Assembly: GCA_937625935.1 (NCBI GenBank)
Contig: OW569366.1
Coordinates: 62,001-126,000, forward strand
Length of the DNA: 64,000 bases
From: Tetramitus jugosus
Taxonomy: Eukaryota; Heterolobosea; Eutetramitea; Acrasida; Vahlkampfiidae
Direction: 5' to 3'
Part shown: one piece after another, positions 8,415 through 17,455 of the stretch
How the letters are laid out: each line of letters begins with the position of its first letter
How positions within the stretch are numbered: the first letter of the stretch is position 1
Notes under the pieces: generated by a model
The model's input: only the letters and a program-made list of their open reading frames with translations
What the model was told of the DNA's origin: nothing
Database searches by the model: none
Made by a program: the position numbers and the translations under genes

Positions 8415-9965
8415 TCAATAGTGAATCTCCTCTTCCTCTTCGTGTTGCTCTTGTGGCTTCTCTTCAGAAATACCTGTAATCTGTTCGATGGTCTTTCCCT
8501 TTGTTTCTGGAACCATGAGAATTGTGAAGATCAAAGTGAGCAGAATGATTCCAGTGAATGGGAAGAATGTGTACTGCTTCAATGCCTTGGTCAATGGTAA
8601 GAAAGTCAATGCAACAGCAAAGTTAGACAACCAATTGATGGCAACAGCGAGCGACATGGCATATGGACGGCATGACGATGGGAACAACTCACCCATAATC
8701 AACCATGGAATAGGTCCCAATGCAATAGCAAATGAAATGACAAATCCAACCACAGACACCACAGAGATGTAACCAAACACAACAGGTGAATAATTCTTGA
8801 GCACAAACGACAGAGTGAGAACCAAAAACGAGACAAATTGACCTGCTTGACCCACAATGAGCAACAATCTTCTACCAGCAATATCCATGATAAAGAAGGC
8901 CACAACCGTAGACGCCACATTAATCACACCGACAATGGCAGTCGCAGCATCTGCATTCTTCACACCAGCCGACTGGAAAATAGAAGTACTGTAGAAGAAT
9001 ACTGCATTCACTCCACACAATTGCTGCGCCAATTGTAACACAACGGCGACAATCAACGGACGAATCAACCTTCGATGGAAAAGAGCACCAATACTGCTCT
9101 TGTTCTGCGATCCACCACTCTGTTGGAATAGTATAGCTTCTTCCTGAGAGACATCAGGACTCTGTCTCAACATGGACAACGCAAGACCAGCAGCCTTTGT
9201 CTTATCTCTGGATGCGAGCCATGTAGGTGACTCTGGACAAAATGGCAAAAGCATGGATTGAACCACTGGGAGTACAGCAACCCAACCAAGCAACACTCTC
9301 CAGCCCACTGGTCTCGTCGACAAGAAAATACTCAATATCTGACTAACAAAAATACCGATCGTAGTCATGAGCTGCGGCAACACTCCAATGGTGCCTCTGA
9401 GTGCCGTAGGTGAAATCTCAGTCAAGTACATGGGCACGACAACAGTGGTCACACCACTGCCCAAACCAATCAAGAAACGCCCCGTACTAAACACATAAAA
9501 ATTGCTAAACAGACTCATGAGAGCAATCGCAAGCACAAATGTAAGGTTATTGAGCAAAACAGCCAATCTTCTGCCCACAAAATTGGCAAGTGTGCCTCCA
9601 AATAGGCCTCCTACGAGACCTCCAATAGCAAAAATGGAGACTGCAACAGACCATTCGTTTGTGCTCATGGGAATGCACTCCTTGAAGAATTTGTTGCTGC
9701 TCGGGTGAGGCAACGGAGACCCTGGTGGTTGGCACTGAATCGCCGTCTGCGGAGTATTAATTACTCCGATTGCATAACCAAATTGGAAGGAAGAGAGAAC
9801 AAATACGGCACTGACACTCAACAGAAAGAGATTGAATTTTTGGTTGGGCAGAGTTTTGTTTTGATCTTGAATGTTGGTGGTGGTAGTAGTAGTAGATGAC
9901 AAGAGTGAAGCAGATTCAACAACATTGCCTGTTGTTGTTGTTTGATAGCTTTGTTGCCTGCTCAT
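8415..9965 (-). CDS. sugar transporter, MFS / GLUT family
   Basis: This should be a facilitated or proton-coupled hexose carrier of the plasma membrane with twelve helices. Family motifs are all present: FQFGYAIGVINTPQ in TM1, NFVGRRLAVLLNN (loop 2-3), RFLIGLGSGV and PMYLTEISPTALRG, PESPTWLASR after TM6, QQLCGVNAVFFYSTSIFQSAG in TM7, DIAGRRLLLI, GPIPWLIMGELFPSSCRP in TM10 and VPETKGKTIEQI after TM12. The start is placed at the ATG at 9965 (MSRQQSYQTT, 516 aa), because the 73 extra upstream residues are low-complexity and begin in apparent 5' UTR. The N-terminus is Thr/Ser-rich and the C-tail Glu-rich. Confidence 0.9.
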   Translation of the reverse strand: MSRQQSYQTTTTGNVVESASLLSSTTTTTTNIQDQNKTLPNQKFNLFLLSVSAVFVLSSFQFGYAIGVINTPQTAIQCQPPGSPLPHPSSNKFFKECIPMSTNEWSVAVSIFAIGGLVGGLFGGTLANFVGRRLAVLLNNLTFVLAIALMSLFSNFYVFSTGRFLIGLGSGVTTVVVPMYLTEISPTALRGTIGVLPQLMTTIGIFVSQILSIFLSTRPVGWRVLLGWVAVLPVVQSMLLPFCPESPTWLASRDKTKAAGLALSMLRQSPDVSQEEAILFQQSGGSQNKSSIGALFHRRLIRPLIVAVVLQLAQQLCGVNAVFFYSTSIFQSAGVKNADAATAIVGVINVASTVVAFFIMDIAGRRLLLIVGQAGQFVSFLVLTLSFVLKNYSPVVFGYISVVSVVGFVISFAIALGPIPWLIMGELFPSSCRPYAMSLAVAINWLSNFAVALTFLPLTKALKQYTFFPFTGIILLTLIFTILMVPETKGKTIEQITGISEEKPQEQHEEEEEIHY

Positions 9966-10235
9966 GTCTGTTGTCTGTGTAATTGTATGATTTGTTTTTG
10001 TGTGTGTCTGTGTGGTTACCAAGAGAGAGAGGGGAGAGGTTGTGTGTTGGTGGTGGACGAACGGTGATGATGAGATCTTGTTTTTGGCGGTGTGACGCAA
10101 GAAGAAATATGTCCCGACAAGAATTTCGATTTTGTGTTCCCGAGAAAAAGGTTGGCTGGCATTTATCGAAGGGACCAACCACACGATTCACCCACTGAAA
10201 TTTTTTTGTTTTAATACAACCAATGATTGCACAGT

Positions 10236-11872
10236 TTATTTCGTAGTTGGTTGTCTGTACTCTACGTACTTTATGGCGATAATGTAGAAGGTGGTGCTAG
10301 TGCTGGGATCACTGAAGTCCTTCCTGGCATCGGTATACTCCTTACGAAACATGGTTGATTCAAGCACCTTGAAGATTGAGACAGTGAGGGGAGTCCCCCA
10401 TTGAAGATGTTCTTCGTAGTGGGACAGTTTGATACCTGGAAATGCAGTTGAAAAGAATATCTTTTGGGCGAGCGATTGTTGCCATAATAATTTAAACATG
10501 TTTAATTCGTAGTAAGAAGAGTGATATCACAAAGTAGTCCCATTTGCTGAGCAACAAGTAGCTTGCTTGGTATAATAGAATGTGGGATCGGGACACGATA
10601 AAGGAATGTGTGTTGGCTTCCAGTTTGACCACAGGCTACACGGAGCTCACTGTCAATAGAACCTTGACAAGTCCTTGGTAAACTAATTTCCATCAATTCA
10701 TCATCATCTTGCGATGAATCTTCATTGGGACTGAAGCCACAGTACATTTTCTCGCCATATACATAAACACGTCCCTCCATTGATACAAGCACAACATAGT
10801 TTTCTCCACAATTGTAATCAAGTACTGTCCCTATCGACAAAGGAATCTCCGTGATTATGGATTGGAAATTACCCTTGTAATTCTCTCCACAACCATAAAA
10901 TTTGTTGGACTCTGTTCGAAACACTGTGAAATCCTGACCACATCTCGCATCTGCCAATCTTTCACTTTGAGGAAGATTCGTGATCAAAACAGGGCTTAAT
11001 ACATCATGCCGAGATCTAGACTCCCGTGACTCCAAGCCACATTGGCCATGATAGTTATAACCCCAAGAGTAAGCGGACCCATGTTCTGTGATGACTATGG
11101 AATGATATCGGCCACAGCTTACAGCCTTGATCGCCATCACTCCACAGAGATCAGGATGATTCACTCCAATAGGAACGGAACTTGGTCTAATCTTGTGTCC
11201 CTGACCCAGAGATCCAAATGAACAATATCCAGAAGTATAAACACAATTATCATCTGTTACAAACACTGTGTGATACGCACCAGGTGCAACAAGTTTCAAC
11301 TTTTTGTCCTCTATGCTCTTCCACTGTTCCACGCCATAAATCTGTGATGCAGTGAGTACTCCACACTCTCCATAACTGTTGCGGCCTGTGACATACACGT
11401 GCTCATACCCTGCACTAATGAAAAATGTATGATGTTTTCCACTCTTTGTCTCCACGATATTACAATTGGTCAACTCTGGTATCAATGTCACTTGTTCCAC
11501 AACGAAAATCGACTCTGGCAAAGCACAACTACCATATGCATTACTACCACAACAAAACACGCGTCTATGATTGGTCACAAACACACTGTGAGCTTCCCCA
11601 CAGGAAACATTGACCACGTATTCACCCCGCGCAAACAGTTCTCTCTCAGATGCAAACTCCTCTCCAATAGAGCCATACTGCACAACTGAAGCAAACGCTT
11701 GTACGAGCTCGGATGTCTCGGCATCAGGTCTTTTGCGGGTCAGATAGTCGCCAATAGTGCCCTGTTGGGCATAGAAGGAACGGTTGAACCCAGTTTGATG
11801 GAAATTTGAGAGTCCAGCACCGTAGACGTTCAACTCTCTTTGAAGGTGTTGGCTTCCGCCAAGTGTGCACAT
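10236..11872 (-). pseudogene. RCC1-repeat protein with BTB domain, frameshifted
   Basis: The first part (10502-11872, 456 aa) has several RCC1 beta-propeller repeats, e.g. VSCGEAHSVFVTNHRRVFCCG, CGRYHSIVITEHGSAYSWGY and CGQDFTVF. It ends LLCDITLLTTN, the first strand of a BTB domain, at a TAA (10504-10502). The likely continuation (FKLLWQQSLAQKIFFSTAF) is in another frame from 10499 down to 10236. The two parts fit the RCC1-BTB architecture if one frameshift at about 10500 is assumed. It may be a recent pseudogene, an assembly error, or an active truncated propeller protein. The start codon lies only 49 bp from the 3' end of a 5S rRNA gene on the same strand, leaving little room for a promoter of its own. 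Confidence 0.6.
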
Positions 11873-11920
11873 GTGTATCTCGATAATTGTTTCCGCAAAA
11901 CAAAAAAAACAAGAACAAAA

Positions 11921-12039
11921 GCCTACATTACTGAGGGTTCTCGAGTAGTCTCCTATCTCAATACTAACTCAGCCAGATGGTGCTTAACTTCTCTATTCGA
12001 AATGGGAAGAGGTGGTTCCACCATTGTATGAACGTAGAC
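11921..12039 (-). rRNA. 5S ribosomal RNA (copy 1)
   Basis: The reverse complement begins GTCTACGTTCATACAATGG and ends CAGTAATGTAGGC. The ends pair over nine positions (helix I), and the conserved loop-B/C and box-C-type motifs TCCCATTTCGAA, AGAAGTTAAGC and GAGTTAGTA are present. Length is 119 nt. It is identical to copy 2 at 14004-14122. A T-run follows the 3' end (11917-11920, then a longer run from 11910 down), fitting Pol III termination. A 32-nt block upstream is also shared with copy 2 (one mismatch). Confidence 0.95.
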
Positions 12040-12061
12040 ACTCTAAAACTGGAATTGAGCT

Positions 12062-12718
12062 ATTTCCACATTATTATTATGGGCCAAGAGGGCAACAAAC
12101 CGGTTCCGATACCGGAACAAGAAGTTGCACAAAGAACTGCTCCTGGTCTGATGGAGACAGAAGAACAAAGGAGTGCAACACCACTGCCAACAGTGCCTGT
12201 TGCACAGCTCAGCGCTGAAAATCAGCAAATCCTGGAGCAAGTGAATGTTACTTCTCCAGTGTTTGCTAGAGCGAAGAAGGAAATTGCTGCATTGGCACTG
12301 GCCAGTGCACGCAAAAGGTATGGTTTGACTGAGGACGAACCAGTCATTGTGGATGTGGACGACGACTCCGAAAAGGAGATTCAAAGTCCACAACTCAATG
12401 ACAACAAGAAGAGGAGTGCTAGGATCACACTGGGTGATCTGAGGAGCAACAAGGCCCAAAACAAGAAAACAACAACAGATGGCTCTGTGTCCATCGGCGG
12501 TCCTACTACAAGGTTACGCTCTTTGATGAAGGGCATCAATCAAAACACTCACTTGAGTGATTCTTCCAACCTGTAGGTGCACCGTCGGGGACAACAAGAG
12601 AAGAAGAGTGAGCGACGCCCTACGGGTCGTCACTCACAAAACAAGTCAATAAATGAGCAATCGTGTGCTTGCGCACACTTGGTTGTATGGAACAAAAAAA
12701 AATTTCCACATTATTATT
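12062..12718 (+). mobile_element. 623-bp non-autonomous non-LTR retroelement with 17-bp TSD
   Basis: The 17-nt sequence ATTTCCACATTATTATT occurs at 12062-12078 and again at 12702-12718. Between them lies a 623-bp unit that starts exactly with ATG (12079), carries one 165-aa ORF, then two hairpins (about 12606-12637, loop CCCTACGGG; and GTGTGC-TTGC-GCACAC near 12663-12678), then GGTTGTATGGAAC and an A-run at about 12693-12702. The TSD, poly(A) and hairpin tail mark it as a product of target-primed reverse transcription. It lacks endonuclease and RT, so it must use an enzyme in trans; LINE-A at 29642-34866 has the same tail plan (two hairpins, TGGTTGTAT, A-run). The insertion point is 23-39 nt upstream of 5S copy 1, reading away from it. 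Confidence 0.8.
12079..12576 (+). CDS. ORF of the 623-bp retroelement (165 aa, unknown)
   Basis: The ORF starts at the first base after the target-site duplication (MGQEGNKPVPIPEQEVAQ) and stops at 12576. A longer frame from 11977 reaches back through the 5S gene but that part is only chance reading. The protein is polar, with a Pro/Gln/Glu-rich N-terminus, an acidic middle (VIVDVDDDSEKE) and a basic C-terminus (KKRSARITLGDLRSNKAQNKK, TRLRSLMKG). I see no RNA-binding domain or zinc knuckle and no clear similarity to the LINE-A ORF1 proteins. It may be an ORF1-like nucleic-acid-binding protein or the remaining tail of one. Confidence 0.55.
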   Translation: MGQEGNKPVPIPEQEVAQRTAPGLMETEEQRSATPLPTVPVAQLSAENQQILEQVNVTSPVFARAKKEIAALALASARKRYGLTEDEPVIVDVDDDSEKEIQSPQLNDNKKRSARITLGDLRSNKAQNKKTTTDGSVSIGGPTTRLRSLMKGINQNTHLSDSSNL

Positions 12719-13205
12719 GTGCTGGCGGAAGACATATCGGTTTCACTCCTTTCACGTTAGTTCTTGCGTTCTTTTCCACTACTGTTGCTTTGAACTGTTA
12801 GTAGACACTCCCATGCTGAACGGTTCCTTGCTCACTGTCAGTGCTAGACAACCTCTAGAATAGATCGACAACTACGAACCAAACACTTTTTGGTGACCAA
12901 AAAATGTGCCTTGTGATTGGTTAATTCTCTAGCTTCATTCCGTTCTTCGCCAGTGCATCAGTAACTTCGTCAAGAGCTTCACTCTCAATGCCCATCATTC
13001 CCGTGAGGTACTCCCGACAGGACTTCCGAGATCTCGGGAAAGCAACCCGTTTCTGAACACCACCTTGTCAAATCACAAATTTACAGTCGATCCTCGATGC
13101 AATGGAAGTCTGAGCAGTTTGTTTTAAACTTCCAACAAAAGTTTTCGACCAGTATCGATTGCACACTGGCACCTGATCAGACATTGAATGAGGTATCATA
13201 CACAC
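12719..13205 (-). mobile_element. decayed LINE ORF2 C-terminal relic (LINE-D)
   Basis: On the minus strand, frames in 12921-13080 read FDKVVFRNG and then CREYLTGMMGIESEALDEVT, which match the LINE-A tail FDNVVWKDG and SKEFLSGMMGVENEAVEQVT (34480-34600). Stops and frame changes interrupt it, including an in-frame TGA where LINE-A has the Trp of IWFD. A later stretch reading EKNARTNVKG near 12760 resembles EKKAKSFVNR of LINE-A. Only the last part of ORF2 survives. Confidence 0.6.
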
Positions 13206-13212
13206 CAAAAAT

Positions 13213-13972
13213 TGTTTTTTCCATACAACACTTGTTGCCACTTTATTCTATACACTACAGTGAGACATGATTCCGCTCAGCACCGTTAGGTGACGACCAG
13301 TGTTTCATCTCTCTTCACAACAGAATTGATAAATACCTTGTGTAGTGCCTTGATGCAGGCACGTTTGGTTGAGTCGACGACTCCCTTAATCCTTTTCTCT
13401 GCCTCCCTCTTCTTGCGTCCTTTAAGATTTAGTTCCTCCAGATTTAGTTCCTCCCTATGTCTTCCTCTTTACCCATCAATCGTTCAAGAAGCCCCTCTGC
13501 AGATCTTTTGATGTTTCGTGGTTGGATCTCCCCTCCCCCAAAAATTGCATCATTCGAACCATAGAGCCAACTTGGCAGTGTCTGGTGGTTTCATCCTTAC
13601 AACTTGTCTTTTAGTTCCTCTGCCACTTTACTTCTTGCTGCTTTGGCATGATCACACTCAACCAGCAGATGAATGATGGTCTCGGACTTTTGCCACAAAG
13701 AGAACATGAAACATCGCCTAGGACATTGTACAACTTCTGCATGACCTCTTTCGTATGCAAGGTACCACTCCTGACTTGGTGGTAGAACCACAGTTCCTTC
13801 CTGTCCAGTCCAAAAGGACATTTCAAGAAATAGTTCCACTCCACCAAACGCCGAATCAAGCCACCATCCTCCATTTAATCCAATAATCTCTGTCCTCTGC
13901 TTTGAAAATGATACCACTACTCCTTCTCGAATGTTAGGATTCTCGTTGGCCATTGTTAGGCACCCCAAAAAA
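13213..13972 (-). mobile_element. decayed LINE ORF2 C-terminal relic (LINE-C)
   Basis: The minus-strand frames contain a reverse-transcriptase C-terminal zinc knuckle split by one frameshift: SCSLCGKS in one frame and ETIIHLLVECDHAKAARSKV in the next. It matches LINE-B (ETISHLLVECDEAKRVRKEL near 38850). Further on, RIKGVVDSTKRACIKALHKV matches the end of LINE-A (FVNRVKRRCVDTLHRL). The 3' end reads GTGTTGTATGGAAAAAAC (about 13212-13230), close to the tails of the other elements. Its 5' end abuts the 32-nt block upstream of 5S copy 2, about 31 nt from that gene, and it reads away from it. Confidence 0.7.
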
Positions 13973-14003
13973 TGTGGAAATAGTTCAATTCCAGTTTTAG
14001 AGT

Positions 14004-14122
14004 GTCTACGTTCATACAATGGTGGAACCACCTCTTCCCATTTCGAATAGAGAAGTTAAGCACCATCTGGCTGAGTTAGTATTGAGATAGGAGACTACTC
14101 GAGAACCCTCAGTAATGTAGGC
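14004..14122 (+). rRNA. 5S ribosomal RNA (copy 2)
   Basis: Identical in all 119 positions to the minus-strand copy at 11921-12039 and in opposite (head-to-head) orientation. TCCCATTTCGAA, AGAAGTTAAGC and GAGTTAGTA mark the family and nine terminal positions pair. TTTTT follows at 14123-14127, a Pol III terminator. Upstream, 13972-14003 is shared with copy 1 with one mismatch, so the promoter-proximal flank is conserved while everything beyond it is retroelement DNA. Confidence 0.95.
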
Positions 14123-14170
14123 TTTTTGTTTGTGAGAATCTGGAAAGTTTAAACAAGAAATTATTTAATA

Positions 14171-14581
14171 TCAATTACTTCTTGTTCTTTTCAAGTTCTG
14201 ACACCTTAGATTTGTTTTGTGTTTCTCTTTCCTCGGCATTGAATAGGTTGTTTTTTGTGCAACCTTTTTGTAGCGAAGTATTTTGTAGATGGTGCCTGTG
14301 GTCCAGTCACAGAAGAATCTCTCAGTGTTGTAGCACACACCATTGCAACATCTCTCATTCTTTTCACAGACACAGTTCTGTTTGGGATTGTACTTATCTG
14401 GCAAACATGAGTGAGTGAAAGGGTTGTAACAAAGTTGGCGATTTCCCATCACATAGATCTTACAACAAAGATCATTTGTTAGGCATTTCTGCTTTCCACA
14501 GTACAGAACTTGGGCAGAGCAGGTTGCATACCCAATGAAACTAAGAACAATAGCAATGAACAGAATCGGAAGAGTGTTCAT
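14171..14581 (-). CDS. secreted cysteine-rich protein (136 aa)
   Basis: The start is placed at the ATG at 14581 (MNTLPILFIAIVLSFIGYA), which opens a classic signal peptide ending near TCSA. The frame is open upstream but that part lacks signal-like sequence. The mature part has about twelve Cys with the spacing pattern CGKQKC, DLCCK, CYNPFTHSC, CVCEKNERCCNGVCYN, suggesting several disulfides. It resembles the CC-x-G-x-C patterns of small secreted Stig1-like or knottin-type proteins, but I cannot place it in a family. The C-terminus is basic (KKVAQKT, RKEKHKTN). Likely secreted or lysosomal. Confidence 0.6.
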   Translation of the reverse strand: MNTLPILFIAIVLSFIGYATCSAQVLYCGKQKCLTNDLCCKIYVMGNRQLCYNPFTHSCLPDKYNPKQNCVCEKNERCCNGVCYNTERFFCDWTTGTIYKILRYKKVAQKTTYSMPRKEKHKTNLRCQNLKRTRSN

Positions 14582-14789
14582 TGTTTCCAGAGTGTTTCCT
14601 TTGTGTTTGATTTTTTCTTGACTTTCCCAATTCATTTTAAACAACGATGTTCTTCCTTCGTCATTGTATTGATGGCAATTTGTCCGAAATCCTTCTATCG
14701 GAGTTAGAATCCAATAATAATCCAAACTCCTTAAGAAAACAACAGATGAGATTGAATTGTAACATAAGAAAGAAATAGATGTTTAATTG

Positions 14790-17455
14790 TCAGTTTATTT
14801 GTTGTTGCTGGTGGACCTTTTGTATAGCCTCTAGGATTGCCGTGTGACAAAAAATGTATTGCTCCTTGTTTTGAACCATTCCTATCCGTTGCATCTTCAG
14901 CTGTTTCACTATATTGTACACATTGAAATCGAACTTGTCACCAGAGTTGGTGATCGACACACCATGATCCTTGATCCACTTGAGGTATTGACGATACTGT
15001 GAAAGTATAATGTGTATACAGCAAAACGTTCCTGTCCGCCCTATACCAGCACTACAATGTGTCACAATAGGTTTGTTTGCAAGTGAGGCATCTCTCTCCT
15101 TGATATCCTCAATCTTGTTAATCATTCTTAGTATGGTATCTGTGTGAGCTGGAACACCCATGTCAGGCCATCCCGTGTACTGGAAAAAGTAAATCTTGCG
15201 TTGTTGTGTCATGAGAGTCGTGTAGCCATTCGAGTCTGCAGCTCCAAAATCATCGACATGATCAGGCACACACTCACCATGGTGATCATCGACCATGCTT
15301 GAGTAGCGCGTGGAGGCTGTTGTGGGTGTTTTTGAGTCGTTGGGAACGATGGGTGTTATGTACATTTCTCTGAAAATCAGATCACTAAAACCACTCTCAC
15401 ACACAGTTTCCAATAAATAGGATCCATTGTCCACAGGCATACAATCGCCAATCGAAGGCCAGTACTTGTGCACTCGATTCTTGTTGAAAGCCATGTCAAA
15501 TGGACTGCAGGATGATGAAGATGGCACTTGTTGCATCATATCACTCTCATCATCAACAAGTTCATTTGTCAGCATGACAATGATGCGAGTATCTTGTTCG
15601 TACACCATTCTCCAAAAGTCTCCAATCGTCTTTGGCAACGGTGCTTGTGTGGCAATGTACACTGGTGGTTGAGGCTTTGGCACTTGTTGAAAGTGCTGTT
15701 GCGATGACTCAATTGCAATATAGTTGGCATTGATGTAGTCTGTGGGGACAGTTGGCTGAGAACAGAAGAATGAACCAGATTTCGTCGTCGTTGTTTTCAC
15801 ATTGAGCTTAACTCTTGTACTCTCATCTGCACATACACACATTGAAAAAAAATATGATTAGTTTTTAAATCCTGTCCATCATTAATTACAATCACAAAAA
15901 AATAAAAGATGATATGGTTGTCTCTCCAACTGGTACCAACAACAATAAACTTGCTACAAAAAAACAAGTTCAAAAAAAATGACTTACTGGGCAGCACATT
16001 CTTGTACCGGTTCTTGGCCGAATTTGAATATCCACTCAAGTACACACCACCGCACCGCTTCATCTGTTCATCCAACTTTGACAATTGACTAAACTCTAGT
16101 TCATATCCATCGGGCTTTGCCGCCGTCGAATCAGATGACGACATGGAAGGAGAATTTGAAAAGCTCTCTCTTCGTGCGTTGGCCTGCATCCGATGTTGCT
16201 TAAATTGTGCCAAATCCTCTTTGACATCAAACACATCGGAACTGGACGATGCAAACGAAAAAATGAGACTTCCATTCTTTATCCTCGTGCTATTACTACT
16301 ATTACTACTACTACTACTATTGTTACCATTGTTATCCAAAGATGTTGACGATGTGGATGACGACAATGTCTGTGGTTGAAACGCCTGTTTCAATTGTGAA
16401 ACATGCTGTGACAAGTGAAACACTGGACTCATCATTTTTTGATCATTCAACTCATCACACTGAAAATGAACCAATGGTAAGCACGGTGTCGTCGTCATGC
16501 ACGATCCTCCAGAAGAGTTAAACGTCGATGATGTCATGGTTGGTTGTCTCTTGAACACAAACGTATTTTGTTGTTGAGACTTGCAACTTGCATATTGACT
16601 CCCATTCGCAGCAGTAGAAGCAAGTGAAGTAGTAGTAGTCGATGGTGGTAGTGGTGGTGGTGGAGAAACAATGGCAGAATCAACGAGCTTACTATGTTTT
16701 TCTTGTCCCAGAAATCGACCAAATGTCTTCATCATTTCAACCTTGAGTGCTCTCTTGTATGAAATCTTCTTCTTGACTGTCGTAGGTGTCGGCGTACTAC
16801 TCACACCTTGACAACTATTTGGACTACTCTGATGATTACTCTGATGATGATTATTGACATTGGATGGTGATAATAATAATGAAGATGATGATGATGATGA
16901 TGAACCAAATTGAATATCAATTGAACAGGAAGAAATGGGTGTGTGAACAGAGAGTGATGAAGTAATGGTTGTCACTGGAGAAAAACCACCTCCATTACCA
17001 CTACTACTATTGTTATGATTGTTCATTTGAGGATGACTATGATGATGACTATGATGAAATGAATGATTGATTGATAGTAACGACGATGATGCTGATGATG
17101 CTGATGATGCAGATGACGATGATGGGGATATGGATGATGCAGACGATGATGAAAATGATGATGATGATGCTGCTGGTACTATTTGATGTGACTGATGTGG
17201 TTGTTTCTTATGAGAAATGACAAGTGGACTCGGTAGTGTAAAATTATGATTGTGCATGTGTGTTGTAGTAGTAGTAGTAGTAGTTTGATTATCCATGTAA
17301 TTATCAATAAAATTTATGCTCTTGCTATTATTATTATTATTGTTGTTATTGTTACTATGATGTTGTTGTTGTTGATGATGATGAGGGGTATCCATGGAAT
17401 CTAAAATGTGCTCGCTTGTTGATGATAGTTCACTTTTGCTTGAGAATGAATACAT
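14790..17455 (-). CDS. non-receptor protein tyrosine phosphatase (2 exons, 834 aa)
   Basis: Exon 1 is 17455-15988 and exon 2 is 15826-14790. The intron has donor GTAAGT and acceptor GTGCAG and joins KNRYKNVLPN to ESTRVKLNVK in frame (total 2505 nt, divisible by three). The C-terminal half is a classical PTP domain: NRYKNVLP, DYINANYI, the WPD loop (TGWPDMGVP), the P-loop HCSAGIGRTG with catalytic Cys and Arg, and the Q-loop region NKEQYIFCH. It dephosphorylates phosphotyrosine; there is no membrane segment. The N-terminal 480 residues are low complexity (runs of Ser, Asn, His, Gln, Thr), probably disordered. An upstream ATG for another start is not evident. Confidence 0.9.

Noticed and set aside
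9966-10184. 73-residue N-terminal extension of the sugar transporter.
   Set aside because: Sequence is Thr/Ser/His-rich without similarity to the family; the ATG at 9965 gives the normal length.
11977-12078. N-terminal extension of the 165-aa ORF through the 5S region.
   Set aside because: It translates the antisense of 5S rRNA and the TSD; the element starts at the ATG at 12079.
13597-14031. A single 144-aa minus-strand gene across the LINE-C relic.
   Set aside because: Its first residues are antisense 5S sequence and the remainder is a frameshifted LINE ORF2 tail.
11921-14122. The inverted 5S copies could be read as terminal inverted repeats of a 2.2-kb DNA transposon.
   Set aside because: The repeats are complete 5S genes with terminators and a shared 32-nt upstream flank, and the inside contains retroelement tails with A-runs and TSD, not a transposase.
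17080-17370. Dense trinucleotide repeats that look like a CRISPR or satellite array.
   Set aside because: They are codons for Ser, Asn, His and Gln runs inside the tyrosine phosphatase N-terminus, without spacers.
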